DNA of 48,080 nucleotides. It comes from Alphaproteobacteria bacterium. Its GTDB lineage: Bacteria; Pseudomonadota; Gammaproteobacteria; Burkholderiales; Burkholderiaceae_C. Positions 1 through 8,828 of the stretch are shown here, one piece after another. The position numbers were made by a program, and so were the translations under genes. The first letter of the stretch is position 1, and every line of letters starts with the position of its first letter. The notes under the pieces were generated by a model. That model was not told the origin of the DNA. It did not search any database and saw nothing but the letters and a program-made list of their open reading frames with translations. The DNA lies in the NCBI GenBank assembly GCA_030054175.1, contig JASGCM010000016.1, forward strand, positions 44,728 to 92,807. Direction: 5' to 3'.

Positions 1-121
1 CATCGGCCACACGATGATGAGCGCCAGTCTATTCGATTGGGAAATGCGCTCTGACCGGAACATAATCATCGGCCACACGATGATGAGCGCCAGTCTATTC
101 GATTGGGAAATGCGCTCTGAC
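1..121. repeat. 66-bp tandem repeat, two visible copies
   Basis: Bases 1-55 and 67-121 are identical, so the period is 66 bp with an 11-bp spacer. The first copy starts at the window edge, so the array may continue to the left. Each copy contains a 6-bp inverted repeat (GAGCGC ... GCGCTC, loop about 21 nt). The period is 22 codons, and one forward frame stays open through both copies (14-223), giving a repeated peptide beginning MMSASLFDWE. I do not recognise that peptide and have no evidence that it is expressed. Confidence 0.9.
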
Positions 122-250
122 AGGCAAGCGCCAAACCGGCGGTTACGCCCTATTGACTGGCTACGTTGGCGCGGGGGGGATCAAATTCGAAAGTATGAAA
201 TCATTTTGCAAGGGCTCGAATAAAGAAGAATCATTGCATTATGGCTATTT
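122..250. other. Region between tandem repeat and Fic gene
   Basis: No gene is supported here. A short open frame (14-223) crosses it but has no recognisable domain. There is no clear Shine-Dalgarno before the Fic start. The 3' end holds the first half of a short repeated motif (GGCTATTTGTGGCTATATTT, 244-262) that leads into the Fic start. Confidence 0.4.
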
Positions 251-1324
251 GTGGCTATATTTGCGGATATGCTCAACACTGACAGCATCATCATCACGCC
301 CGATATCCTGGCGCTCATTGCTCAAATTGATGAGTTCAAAGGAGCATGGCGGGCGCTGGGGTCGTTGGCCCCCGAAAGACTGTTGGCGTTGCGGCGCGTG
401 GCCACCATTGAAAGCGTGGCCTCATCGACGCGCATCGAAGGCGGCAAACTCACGAATGCCGAAGTCGATGCCTTGCTCTCGAACATCCAAGTCAAAAAAT
501 TCACTACCCATGACGAACAGAAAGTTGCTGGCTATGCCGAAGTGATGGAGCTGCTTTTCGCGTCCTGGGAACATATCCGCTTCAACGAAAACCATATCCA
601 ACAACTGCACCGCGATTTGCTCCGGTACAGCATCAAGGATGGCCACCATCGCGGCCAGTACAAAAAAGTCTCCAACAACGTCGTTGCCTTCAGTGAGACA
701 GGCGAACAGGTGGCCGTGGTCTTCGAGACAGCCACCCCGTTTGACACGCCACGCCTCATGCAAGAGTTGGTCGAGTGGGCACGCCATGCCCGAGGGAACA
801 AAACCTTGCACCCGCTGCTCATCGTGGCCGTCTTCGTGGTGGTCTTCCTGGAGATTCACCCCTTCGAGGATGGCAACGGGCGTTTGTCGCGCATCTTGAC
901 CACGCTGCTCATGCTTCAGTTCAGCTACAGCTATGTGCCGTACAGCTCCCTGGAAAGCATCATCGAACAAAACAAAAGCGGGTACTACATCGCCCTGCGC
1001 CAAACGCAAGGAACGATTCGCACCGATAGCCCCAACTGGCAATCGTGGATTGTGTTTTTCCTCTCATCGCTGGCATCCCAAGTCAAACGCCTTGGCGAGA
1101 AGGTCGAGCGCGAACGGATGCTCTCCCAGCGTCTGCCCAAACTCTCGGCTGACCTGGTTACCCTGGCCAGAGAACATGGCAGGCTTACCACGGCGCAGGC
1201 CGAGCAACAAACAGGCGCAAATCGTGCAACCATCAAGGCACACTTGGCCAAACTCGTCAAGGATGGCCACTTGGTCAAACATGGAATCGGTCGTGGCACC
1301 TGGTATGTGGCATCTGGCCAGTGA
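251..1324 (+). CDS. Fic family protein (AMP-transferase), class II with C-terminal winged helix
   Basis: Fic proteins transfer AMP (or related groups) from a nucleotide to a target hydroxyl. The 357-residue product has the full catalytic motif HPFEDGNGRLSR at residues 203-214, with the catalytic His and the anion-binding GNGR. An N-terminal S59-x3-E63-G64 matches the (S/T)xxxE(G/N) inhibitory helix, so this is class II: auto-inhibited, with no separate antitoxin needed. Residues about 290-355 look like a winged helix and may allow DNA binding or autoregulation. The start is uncertain: GTG at 251 or ATG at 269, neither with a good ribosome site. A 19-bp motif at 253-271 recurs just after the gene (1348-1366). 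The target protein cannot be predicted. Confidence 0.9.
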   Translation: MAIFADMLNTDSIIITPDILALIAQIDEFKGAWRALGSLAPERLLALRRVATIESVASSTRIEGGKLTNAEVDALLSNIQVKKFTTHDEQKVAGYAEVMELLFASWEHIRFNENHIQQLHRDLLRYSIKDGHHRGQYKKVSNNVVAFSETGEQVAVVFETATPFDTPRLMQELVEWARHARGNKTLHPLLIVAVFVVVFLEIHPFEDGNGRLSRILTTLLMLQFSYSYVPYSSLESIIEQNKSGYYIALRQTQGTIRTDSPNWQSWIVFFLSSLASQVKRLGEKVERERMLSQRLPKLSADLVTLAREHGRLTTAQAEQQTGANRATIKAHLAKLVKDGHLVKHGIGRGTWYVASGQ

Positions 1325-1347
1325 CGCGACTCATTTTGGATGTTTAC

Positions 1348-1366
1348 GGATATATTTGCGGACATG
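1348..1366 (+). repeat. 19-bp motif repeated on both sides of the Fic gene
   Basis: GGATATATTTGCGGACATG here matches 17 of 19 bases of 253-271, which overlaps the Fic start codon. Both copies end in ATG, but here the frame closes after three codons. It may be an operator for the Fic winged helix or the scar of a second Fic start region. Confidence 0.55.
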
Positions 1367-1540
1367 ATGCGGTGACTCCCGTTTTCTTCTTGGCATTTTG
1401 TGCAGCAGCAACTGCAAGGTCAAGGTGCAGCGGCCCGGGGCTGTGCCGGTGTCGTCACTGACGGGGGCTGAGGGATTCGCCCGACATCGCGGCCATGCCC
1501 TTTGCAGCCTATCACTCGCGGCCCAGTGCCCCAACCGATC
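1367..1540. other. Spacer between Fic and HNH genes
   Basis: About 170 bases without a supported gene. It is GC-rich with no clear promoter or terminator. It lies at the 3' ends of two converging genes (Fic on plus, HNH on minus). Confidence 0.4.
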
Positions 1541-2098
1541 TCACGCCACAAGCCGCGAATGGCGCGGCAGGTGCGCCATCAGAAACTCCATCTGGTCAGC
1601 CAGGATGCGGCGGTTGCGCAAAATGAAGTCTTCCCACAGGGTGGGCACATACGGGGCATAGAGCAGGGGCATGCGGGCCTGCTCGGGGGTGCGGTTGGCT
1701 TTGCGCGCGTTGCAAGCCCGACAGGCCGTGACGACGTTCATCCAATGGTCTCGGCCATTTTGAGCGAAAGGCACAATGTGCTCTCGGGTCAGACTCGTTT
1801 CATGAAAATGATCCCCGCAATAAGCGCAGATGTTGCGGTCACGGGCAAACAACTTGGCGTTGGTCAGGCCGGGGCGCAAATCGAAGGGATTGATGTTGGG
1901 TAAGCCCCGCGTCCCAATGATGCTGTTGACGCGAATGATCGACTGAAGTCCGCTCAGGGCGTTGTAGCCGCCATGAAAAACCGCGACCTCGCCGCCGACC
2001 TCCCAACGCACCTCTTCGGCGGCGTAGTGGATCACAGCTTGCTCGAGGGAAATCCAGGACTGTGGCAACCCCTGGGCCGACAACTTCAAGACCTTCAA
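1541..2098 (-). CDS. HNH endonuclease family protein
   Basis: A 185-residue protein with a zinc-stabilised HNH fold: C91-x2-C94, then E106-H107, N121 and C126-x2-C129. HNH enzymes use one metal ion to nick or cut DNA. This compact single-domain form is common as a lone chromosomal gene in Burkholderiales, and its substrate and role are not established. The start chosen is TTG at 2098 because a perfect AGGAGG lies six bases upstream. An ATG at 2119 in the same frame would place that AGGAGG inside the gene. The resulting N-terminus (MKVLKLSAQGLPQSW) is typical of the family as I remember it. It is divergent from ribF. Confidence 0.85.
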   Translation of the reverse strand: MKVLKLSAQGLPQSWISLEQAVIHYAAEEVRWEVGGEVAVFHGGYNALSGLQSIIRVNSIIGTRGLPNINPFDLRPGLTNAKLFARDRNICAYCGDHFHETSLTREHIVPFAQNGRDHWMNVVTACRACNARKANRTPEQARMPLLYAPYVPTLWEDFILRNRRILADQMEFLMAHLPRHSRLVA

Positions 2099-2192
2099 GG
2101 CGAACCTCCTGTGGGTCATCAGAACACCGAACGAACTACAGCGACAATATAGCCTGATTTCGCGTGTTTTTTGTGTCATCCTTGAGTCCATC

Positions 2193-3269
2193 ATGAAAGT
2201 CTTCCGCGGTTTCCACCACCCCCGGCTGGCCGAGGCCTGCGCGTTGACCATCGGTAATTTCGATGGAGTGCATCGTGGCCACCAAGCCATGCTCGCTCTG
2301 TTGCGCTCGGAAGCCGAGCACCGAGGAGTGCCCAGTTGCGTCATGACCTTCGAGCCACACCCGCGCGACTTTTTCGCTGCCCGGGCTGGTAAGCCCGAAC
2401 TGGCACCCCAGCGCATCGCCACCTTGCGAGACAAACTATCTGAGCTCAAGCGCTGTGGCGTAGACCAGTGCATCATCATGCCCTTCAATGCCCGCTTTGC
2501 CTCGCAAAGCCCTGACGATTTCATTCGCGAGGTGCTGCTCGATGGCTTGGGCGTGCGTTATGTGCTGGTGGGTGACGACTTCCGCTTTGGGGCCAAGCGC
2601 GCTGGCGATTACGACATGCTGGTGGCGTCTGGCGAAGTGCACGGCTTTGATGCGGCGCGCATGAACAGCCACGAAATTTCCGACCCTCGGCCCGGCATGC
2701 GGGGTGGACCCAGTCCTGCCTTACCCCCATTTCGGCATGGTCGCTTGAGGGTCAGCAGTTCGGCGGTGCGCGAGGTTTTGACACGCGGCGCCATGGCCGA
2801 AGCGGCACAACTGCTGGGACGCCCCTACGCTGTCTCAGGCCATGTGGTCAAAGGGGCCCAGTTGGGTCGGGAGTTGGATTGCCGAACGCTGAACTTGCGC
2901 TTTTGTCATGACAAACCTGCCGTCATGGGCATCTTTGTGGCCCAAGTCTGGGGCCTGGGCGAACAACCCTTGCCCGCCGTCGCCAGCATGGGGGTGCGCC
3001 CCACCTTGGACCCCAACGATGTCAACGGCGGCCGGGTGCTGTTAGAGACCCATTGCCTGCAATGGCCCGTGCATCTGGGGCTCGAGGGTGGCTACGGTAA
3101 AATCATTCGTGTGGAATTGCTGCAAAAACTGCATGACGAACGTCAATACGATGGTCTGGATGCCTTGAAACAAGGCATTGCCCAAGACCGGGAAGACGCA
3201 CGACTGTGGTTCGCCCAGCGCCCCTCTCACGCCCACACGCGACGTCAAACCACGCGCGACCGAATTTGA
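2193..3269 (+). CDS. ribF: Bifunctional riboflavin kinase / FAD synthetase
   Basis: Converts riboflavin to FMN and FMN to FAD in the cytoplasm. The 358-residue protein has the N-terminal nucleotidyltransferase domain (GNFDGVHRGH at residues 21-30) and the C-terminal flavokinase domain from about residue 200. Two oddities: a Pro/Gly-rich insertion around residues 163-184 before RVSSSAVREVL, and a flavokinase PTAN-type motif that reads RTLN at 231-234 (Thr and Asn kept, Pro lost). The C-terminus is a basic tail. It is followed 84 nt later by ileS and lspA, a conserved proteobacterial order. Start ATG at 2193. Confidence 0.95.
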   Translation: MKVFRGFHHPRLAEACALTIGNFDGVHRGHQAMLALLRSEAEHRGVPSCVMTFEPHPRDFFAARAGKPELAPQRIATLRDKLSELKRCGVDQCIIMPFNARFASQSPDDFIREVLLDGLGVRYVLVGDDFRFGAKRAGDYDMLVASGEVHGFDAARMNSHEISDPRPGMRGGPSPALPPFRHGRLRVSSSAVREVLTRGAMAEAAQLLGRPYAVSGHVVKGAQLGRELDCRTLNLRFCHDKPAVMGIFVAQVWGLGEQPLPAVASMGVRPTLDPNDVNGGRVLLETHCLQWPVHLGLEGGYGKIIRVELLQKLHDERQYDGLDALKQGIAQDREDARLWFAQRPSHAHTRRQTTRDRI

Positions 3270-3287
3270 AGCGGCGTTGAACCGCCT

Positions 3288-3326
3288 CGGGGGACTCGCC
3301 CCCGCACCCTGGGGGCTATTGCCCCC
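3288..3326 (+). other. Two tandem GC-rich hairpins between ribF and ileS
   Basis: Stem 1 pairs 3288-3293 (CGGGGG) with 3299-3304 (CCCCCG) over a 5-nt loop. Stem 2 pairs 3311-3316 (GGGGGC) with 3321-3326 (GCCCCC) over a TATT loop. There is no following T-run, so this is not a classic intrinsic terminator. It may stabilise mRNA ends, pause transcription or mark a processing site between the two cistrons. Confidence 0.6.
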
Positions 3327-3353
3327 CGATGCAGCCCACTCTTGCAGTCTCCA

Positions 3354-6251
3354 ATGAACACCAAAAATACCAACGATACCCGTCACAGACTGAATTTGCC
3401 CGACACGCCGTTCCCGATGCGTGGCGACCTGCCCAAGCGCGAGCCGGCTTGGGGGCGTGCTTGGCAAGACCAAGGGCTGTACAAAAAATTGCGCGTCGCA
3501 CGCCGTGGCGCACCCTTGTTCGTCTTGCACGATGGCCCGCCTTATGCCAATGGCAAATTGCACATCGGGCACGCCCTGAACAAGGTGTTGAAGGACATCA
3601 TCGTTAAAAGCCGCCAACTGGCGGGTTTTGACGCGCAGTACATCCCGGGCTGGGATTGCCACGGCCTGCCCATCGAAAATGCCATCGAAAAGGAACATGG
3701 CCGCCACCTGAGCCGCGACGACATGCAGGCCAAAAGCCGAGCCTACGCAACCGAACAGATCGCCCAGCAAAAGGCCGACTTCCAGCGCCTGGGCGTACTG
3801 GGCGAATGGGATACCCCTTACCGCACCATGGACCCGGCCAACGAGGCGGGCCAGTTGCGCGCCTTCAAACAGGTCATCGAGCGTGGCTTCGTTTACCGTG
3901 GGCTCAAGCCGGTGTACTGGTGCTTTGACTGCGCTTCGTCTTTGGCCGAATTTGAAATTGAATACGCCGACAAAAAGAGCGACACGCTGGACGTGGCGTT
4001 TTTGTGCGCCCAACCCGAACGCTTGGCACAAGCCTTTGGCCTGCAGTCTTTGCCTGCCGACGCTTTTGCGGTGATCTGGACCACCACGGCTTGGACCATT
4101 CCAGCCAACCAAGCCCTGAATGCCAACCCCGACATCGAGTACGCCCTGTTGCGGACCGACAAAGGCGTGCTGTTGCTGGCGGCCTCGCGGGTGTCGGCTT
4201 GCCTAGAGCGCTATGGCCTGAGTGGTGAGGTGATCGCCACAGCCAAGGGACAGGCGCTGGATCGCATTGAATTTCGTCATCCGCTGGCTCACATCGATCA
4301 CGCCTATGACCGCATCGCGCCGGTGTTTTTGGCCGACTATGTGGGAGAAGACGACGGCACCGGCATCGTGCACTCGGCTCCCGCCTATGGCGTTGACGAC
4401 TACAACTCGTGCCTGGCGCATGGCATGACCCCAATCGACATTCTCAACCCGGTTCAGGGTCAAGGCGCCTATGCGGCCGATTTCGCCTTGTTCGGCGGTC
4501 AACACATCTGGAAGGCTGTCCCCGGCATTCTGAACACCCTGAGCGAGGCCCAACGACTGATGGCGACTTCGCCCATCACCCACAGCTACCCACACTGCTG
4601 GCGTCACAAAACCCCAGTGATCTACCGCGCGGCGCCGCAATGGTTTGTGCGCATGGACGAAGGCACGGGCGTATTTGAGAACCCGCAACTCAAGCCCAAG
4701 CAGACCCTGCGACAAATGGCCTTGCAGGCGATCGAGGACACCCGCTTCTACCCCGAGAACGGCCAGTCGCGACTGCGCGACATGATCGCCAACCGGCCCG
4801 ACTGGTGCATTTCGCGCCAGCGCAGTTGGGGCGTCCCGGTTCCGTTCTTCCTGCACAAAGACAGCGGCGAATTGCACCCGCGCACTCTGGAGATTTTGGA
4901 TCGGGCTGCCGACATCGTGGAACAAGGCGGCATCGAGGCCTGGAGTCGCGTCAATGCCGCCGACATCTTGGGCGCCGAGGCCGGACAATACACCAAGAGC
5001 ACGGACATCCTTGAAGTCTGGTTCGATTCGGGATCGACCTTTTGGCACGTGCTGCGCGGCAGCCACGAGGCCTACAGCCTGCAGTCCTATGGCCGCAAAC
5101 CGTACCACGAGCAAGGCCCTGAAGCCGATTTGTACCTGGAAGGCCACGACCAACACCGGGGATGGTTCCACTCTTCATTGTTGTTGGGCTGCGCACTGTT
5201 TGGCCGTGCTCCTTACAGGGGCTTGCTGACCCACGGTTTTGCAACCGATGGCCAAGGCCGCAAGATGTCAAAAAGCCTGGGCAATGTGGTCATTCCCCAA
5301 GAAGTCACCGACAAAATGGGGGCTGAGATCGTGCGCCTGTGGGTGGCTTCTACCGATTACTCGGGCGACCTGAACATTGACGACAAAATTCTGGCCCGGG
5401 TGGTCGACGCCTACCGCCGCATCCGCAACACGGTGCGTTTTTTGCTGGCCAATACCAGCGACTTTGATCCCCAAAGCGATGCGCTCCCCTTGGACGAGTT
5501 GTTGGAAATTGATCGCTATGCCTTGGCACGTGCCGCACAACTGCAAGCCGATATCGTCGGCCACCATGACCCAGAGCGTGGCGTTTTCGAGGGAGGTCAT
5601 TTTGGTCAGTACGAGTTCCACCCTGTGGTCTCCAAGTTGCAGGTGTATTGCTCTGAAGACTTGGGGGCGTTCTACCTCGACATTCTGAAAGATCGTCTGT
5701 ACACCACCGCCCCGGGCTCAAAGGCGCGCCGCAGCGCCCAAACCGCCTTGTGGCACATCACCCAAGCGATGTTGCGCTGGATGGCACCCTTCCTGAGTTT
5801 CACTGCCGAGGAAGCCTGGCAAGTGCTGATGCAAGGGGAAACCATTTTCACAACGACCTATGTGCATCTGCCCCAAGCCGAAGATGACTTGCTGAACAAA
5901 TGGGGGCGCATCCGCGCCGTGCGCGAAGTCGCGAACAAAGAGATCGAGGCCTTGCGTGCTGCCGGCCAAGTTGGCGCTTCCTTGCAGGCCGAGATCGAGC
6001 TTCAGGTGAATGCCGAAGATCACGCCCTACTGGCGAGCCTGGGGCAAGACCTGAAATTCGTCTTCATCACCTCGAAAGTCGATCTGCAACTTGCCTCCGA
6101 ACTGAAGGTCACACCGCGCGTGAGTCAGGCGATCAAATGCGAGCGTTGCTGGCACTATGTCGATGACGTGGGCCAACACAGCCATGCCGGTTTGTGTGGC
6201 CGTTGCGTCAGCAACCTGCACGGCAGCGGCGAAACCCGCCTCTGCGCCTGA
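3354..6251 (+). CDS. ileS: Isoleucyl-tRNA synthetase
   Basis: Charges tRNA-Ile with isoleucine; cytoplasmic. The 965-residue class I synthetase has HIGH at residues 70-73, KMSKS at 637-641, a large CP1 editing domain between them, and a C-terminal zinc finger (C929, C932, C948, C951). Length is slightly above the usual 930-945. Start ATG at 3354 is chosen over an in-frame TTG at 3342 because the product then begins directly with the family N-terminus. The stop is 2 nt before lspA, so the two are probably translated from one message. Confidence 0.97.
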   Translation: MNTKNTNDTRHRLNLPDTPFPMRGDLPKREPAWGRAWQDQGLYKKLRVARRGAPLFVLHDGPPYANGKLHIGHALNKVLKDIIVKSRQLAGFDAQYIPGWDCHGLPIENAIEKEHGRHLSRDDMQAKSRAYATEQIAQQKADFQRLGVLGEWDTPYRTMDPANEAGQLRAFKQVIERGFVYRGLKPVYWCFDCASSLAEFEIEYADKKSDTLDVAFLCAQPERLAQAFGLQSLPADAFAVIWTTTAWTIPANQALNANPDIEYALLRTDKGVLLLAASRVSACLERYGLSGEVIATAKGQALDRIEFRHPLAHIDHAYDRIAPVFLADYVGEDDGTGIVHSAPAYGVDDYNSCLAHGMTPIDILNPVQGQGAYAADFALFGGQHIWKAVPGILNTLSEAQRLMATSPITHSYPHCWRHKTPVIYRAAPQWFVRMDEGTGVFENPQLKPKQTLRQMALQAIEDTRFYPENGQSRLRDMIANRPDWCISRQRSWGVPVPFFLHKDSGELHPRTLEILDRAADIVEQGGIEAWSRVNAADILGAEAGQYTKSTDILEVWFDSGSTFWHVLRGSHEAYSLQSYGRKPYHEQGPEADLYLEGHDQHRGWFHSSLLLGCALFGRAPYRGLLTHGFATDGQGRKMSKSLGNVVIPQEVTDKMGAEIVRLWVASTDYSGDLNIDDKILARVVDAYRRIRNTVRFLLANTSDFDPQSDALPLDELLEIDRYALARAAQLQADIVGHHDPERGVFEGGHFGQYEFHPVVSKLQVYCSEDLGAFYLDILKDRLYTTAPGSKARRSAQTALWHITQAMLRWMAPFLSFTAEEAWQVLMQGETIFTTTYVHLPQAEDDLLNKWGRIRAVREVANKEIEALRAAGQVGASLQAEIELQVNAEDHALLASLGQDLKFVFITSKVDLQLASELKVTPRVSQAIKCERCWHYVDDVGQHSHAGLCGRCVSNLHGSGETRLCA

Positions 6252-6253
6252 CC

Positions 6254-6760
6254 ATGCCCAAGTCGCGTAAAACCTGGGCACTGTGGCTGGCTTTGTCGGC
6301 CGTGGTGTTGGGACTCGACCAACTCAGCAAAGCCTGGGTGGTGACGCATTTCAACTGGGGCGATAGCCAGACCGTGACCTGGTTTTTCAACTTGGTTCGG
6401 GTGCACAACGAAGGGGCTGCCTTTTCCTTTTTGTCCCAAGCGGGTGGTTGGCAACGCTGGTTCTTCACTGCCTTGGGCCTGAGTGCAGCACTCTTCATGC
6501 TGTGGTTGTTGCGCAGTCACGGACAGCAAAAATTATTTGCTTTTGCATTGTCGATGTTGATGGGCGGCGCAGTGGGCAATGTGATCGACCGCCTGATTCA
6601 TGGCCATGTGATCGACTTCCTTGACTTTCACTTTGACTGGCTTGAGCCCATCTTTCTGGGCGGCCACTTTCCCGCTTTCAACTTGGCTGACAGCGCCATC
6701 ACCCTGGGCGCAGCCTGTCTGTTGCTCGATGAGTTCCTGCGGGTTCGGCAAGGGCGCTGA
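6254..6760 (+). CDS. lspA: Lipoprotein signal peptidase (signal peptidase II)
   Basis: Inner-membrane aspartyl protease that removes the signal peptide from diacylglyceryl prolipoproteins. The 168-residue protein has four hydrophobic segments (about 8-28, 66-86, 93-110, 146-162). Catalytic aspartates are D112 in GNVIDR and D146 in FNLAD, and the conserved NEGAAFS motif is at 52-58. It starts 2 nt after the ileS stop, the classic ileS-lspA pair. Start ATG at 6254. Confidence 0.96.
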   Translation: MPKSRKTWALWLALSAVVLGLDQLSKAWVVTHFNWGDSQTVTWFFNLVRVHNEGAAFSFLSQAGGWQRWFFTALGLSAALFMLWLLRSHGQQKLFAFALSMLMGGAVGNVIDRLIHGHVIDFLDFHFDWLEPIFLGGHFPAFNLADSAITLGAACLLLDEFLRVRQGR

Positions 6761-6762
6761 GC

Positions 6763-6792
6763 CTCGGGCCTGAGGCTTGCATCAGGCCCGAG
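6763..6792. terminator. Hairpin between converging lspA and quinone oxidoreductase genes
   Basis: A perfect 11-bp stem (CTCGGGCCTGA at 6763-6773, complement at 6782-6792) with an 8-nt loop. It sits just after lspA and before the end of the minus-strand gene, so it could stop transcription both ways. There is no T-run on either side, so termination strength is uncertain. Confidence 0.5.
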
Positions 6793-6818
6793 TAGGCAGA
6801 CTCAGGCCCCAGCCGCCA

Positions 6819-7802
6819 TCACAGGGTGATGATGGTGCAGCCAGTGGTTTTGCGTGACTCTAGATCGATGTGAGCCTGTTGCACCTGCTCCAAGGGGTAG
6901 GACTGGTCGATCGGAATCTTGACCTGACCGCGCACGACCACGTCGAACAAATCGTCAGCCATCGATTGACAGGTCTCGCGATTGCTCATGTGAGTGAACA
7001 AGGTTTGACGGGTGACGTAGATGGAACCTTTGGCCGCCAAAATGCCGGGCGAGAAGTCGGGCACCGGGCCTGAGGCATTGCCAAACGAGGCCATCAGTCC
7101 AAAGGGGCGCAGGCAATCGAGCGATTTGGCCCAGGTGTCCTTGCCCACCGAGTCATACACCACCTTCACCCCCTGACCGTCGGTGATTTCTTTGACGCGC
7201 ACCAGGAAGTCTTCCTTGTTGTAATTGATGACGTGGGCGGCGCCATTCGCTTGGGCCAGGGCGCATTTCTCGTCGCTGCCGGCCGTTCCGATCAGTTGCA
7301 AACCCAAGGCCTTGGCCCACTGGCAGGCGATCAGACCCACACCACCGGCGGCGGCGTGAAACAAAATGTAATCGCCAGGTTTGAGTCCCTCTTGCGGCAG
7401 GGTGCGCTTGAGCAGGTACTGGGCGGTCAGTCCTTTGAGCATCATCGCAGCACCGGCCTCAAAGCTGATCGCTTCAGGCAATTTGCAAACGGTGGCGGCG
7501 GGCATGACGCGCACATCGCAATAGGCGCCAGGGGGGCGGCTGGCGTATGCAGCTCGATCGCCCGCTTTCAAGTGCGTCACGCCCGGTCCCACGGCTTCAA
7601 CAATGCCCGAAGCCTCGTTACCCATGAACGCCGGCATCGGCAAGGGGTACAAGCCCGTGCGCTGATAGACATCGATGAAATTCAAACCCACCGCCTTGTG
7701 GCGGATACGGATTTCGCCAGGCCCGGGTTCACCCACTGTGACTTCAACGATTTTCATTTCTTCCGGACCGCCGTGGCGGTCGATGCGAACGGCTCTGCTC
7801 AT
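6819..7802 (-). CDS. NADPH:quinone oxidoreductase, MDR (zinc-free alcohol dehydrogenase-like) family
   Basis: Cytoplasmic enzyme expected to reduce quinones or activated alkenes with NADPH. The 327-residue protein has the GroES-like N-terminal domain and a Rossmann domain with AAAGGVGLIACQWAKALG near residue 150. The catalytic and structural zinc cysteines of true alcohol dehydrogenases are absent, as in QorA. Start ATG at 7802 has an upstream GAGGAG. It is divergent from an EamA transporter with an 80-bp gap. The physiological substrate is unknown. Confidence 0.88.
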   Translation of the reverse strand: MSRAVRIDRHGGPEEMKIVEVTVGEPGPGEIRIRHKAVGLNFIDVYQRTGLYPLPMPAFMGNEASGIVEAVGPGVTHLKAGDRAAYASRPPGAYCDVRVMPAATVCKLPEAISFEAGAAMMLKGLTAQYLLKRTLPQEGLKPGDYILFHAAAGGVGLIACQWAKALGLQLIGTAGSDEKCALAQANGAAHVINYNKEDFLVRVKEITDGQGVKVVYDSVGKDTWAKSLDCLRPFGLMASFGNASGPVPDFSPGILAAKGSIYVTRQTLFTHMSNRETCQSMADDLFDVVVRGQVKIPIDQSYPLEQVQQAHIDLESRKTTGCTIITL

Positions 7803-7870
7803 AACGACTCCTCAGATGTGATGGTGGCGTATGGTGCCACAAGCGACAAGCCCGTGTGAGGTGTTCTGGG

Positions 7871-7876
7871 TATAGT
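7871..7876 (+). promoter_or_regulatory. Candidate -10 box for the EamA transporter
   Basis: TATAGT lies exactly six bases before the ATG at 7883. A start site 7 nt after the box would fall on the start codon and give a leaderless mRNA. No Shine-Dalgarno is present. No good -35 box is visible 17 nt upstream. Confidence 0.4.
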
Positions 7877-7882
7877 TGCCCC

Positions 7883-8788
7883 ATGTCGGCTGTACCGAAT
7901 TTGACACCCCAGACCATCGCCATGCTGCTGGTGCCGCCCTTTTTCTGGGCCGGCAATGTGGTGCTGGGTCGGTTGATCCAAGATTTGTGCCCGCCCATCA
8001 CGCTGAATTTTTTGCGCTGGCTGGCGGCTTTCGTGCTGGTCTTGCCTGTGGCATGGCGTGTTTTGCTTCCGGCTAGCCCGATTTGGGGCCTATGGCGCCG
8101 CTACGCCCTGATCGGCTTTTTGGGCATAGGGACTTACAACAGCTTCCAGTACCTGGCCCTGCAAACCTCCAGCCCCATCAACATCACCCTGGTGGCTTCC
8201 AGCACGCCCGTGTTCATGCTGGGTCTGGGTGCGCTGTTTTTCGGCCAATTGGTACGCAAACGCCAGTGGTTCGGTGCGGCCCTGTCGATCTTGGGCGTGT
8301 TGACAGTGCTGACGCGCGGCGACTGGCATAACCTGATGCAGGTCCAATGGGTGGTGGGCGATTTGCTCATCTTGCTCGCCACGGCCAGCTGGGCTTGGTA
8401 CAGCTGGCTGCTGGCCTTGCCGAAAGACCCCGCCTCCTTGCGCAGCGACTGGGCAGGCTTTCTGATGGCACAACTGGCCTACGGGCTGGTCTGGTCAGGG
8501 CTTTTTGCCGGCATGGAGTGGGCTGCGTTGAAACCCGACATCGCCTGGGGGTGGCCTTTGTCTTTGGCCATCTTGGCCATTGCCATCGGTCCGGCCGTGT
8601 TGGCTTACCGCTTCTGGGGCTTGGGCGTTCAACGCGTAGGTCCTGGGGTGGCTGGCTTCTTCGCCAATCTCACGCCGCTGTTTGCCGCCATCATGTCGGC
8701 CCTGGTGCTGGGCGATGCGCCTCGCCTGCATCATGCCGCCGCATTTGTGCTGATCGTGGGCGGGATCGTGGTGTCGTCGCGGAAGTAG
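7883..8788 (+). CDS. EamA / DMT superfamily transporter
   Basis: Inner-membrane metabolite exporter or permease of unknown substrate. The 301-residue product has about ten hydrophobic segments arranged as two EamA repeats (roughly 10-140 and 155-295). Start ATG at 7883 (MSAVPNLTPQ) is preferred to a GTG at 7856 because the extra residues are not family-like. The C-terminus reads GIVVSSRK. The same nine codons reappear, slightly changed (GIVVSSRR and stop), 67 bases further on (8829-8855), beyond a palindrome, so the 3' end has apparently been duplicated or replaced. Confidence 0.88.
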   Translation: MSAVPNLTPQTIAMLLVPPFFWAGNVVLGRLIQDLCPPITLNFLRWLAAFVLVLPVAWRVLLPASPIWGLWRRYALIGFLGIGTYNSFQYLALQTSSPINITLVASSTPVFMLGLGALFFGQLVRKRQWFGAALSILGVLTVLTRGDWHNLMQVQWVVGDLLILLATASWAWYSWLLALPKDPASLRSDWAGFLMAQLAYGLVWSGLFAGMEWAALKPDIAWGWPLSLAILAIAIGPAVLAYRFWGLGVQRVGPGVAGFFANLTPLFAAIMSALVLGDAPRLHHAAAFVLIVGGIVVSSRK

Positions 8789-8796
8789 CGAGTTGA

Positions 8797-8821
8797 GAAA
8801 TTGGGGTCTGACCCCAATTTC
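8797..8821. repeat. Perfect 10-bp palindrome, REP-like
   Basis: GAAATTGGGG at 8797-8806, a TCTGA loop, and the exact complement at 8812-8821. The core GGGGTCTGACCCC looks like a short dispersed REP-type element in betaproteobacterial genomes (from memory). It also sits where a terminator for the EamA gene would be. It is flanked by two copies of the end of that gene. Confidence 0.7.
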
Positions 8822-8828
8822 TGTCAAG

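Noticed and set aside
1..121. CRISPR array
   Set aside because: The repeat is 55 bp with an 11-bp spacer and no variable spacers; it is a simple tandem repeat.
14..223. Small antitoxin gene partner of Fic
   Set aside because: The peptide is a 22-residue repeat unlike FicA antitoxins, and this Fic already carries its own inhibitory motif.
1398..1661. Short gene between Fic and HNH
   Set aside because: No ribosome site or domain, and it runs antisense into the HNH gene.
4203..5171. Open frame of 322 codons on the minus strand inside ileS
   Set aside because: Fully antisense to conserved ileS motifs, with no recognisable domain.
7233..7859. Open frame of 208 codons on the plus strand
   Set aside because: Antisense to the quinone oxidoreductase; no family features and no start signals.
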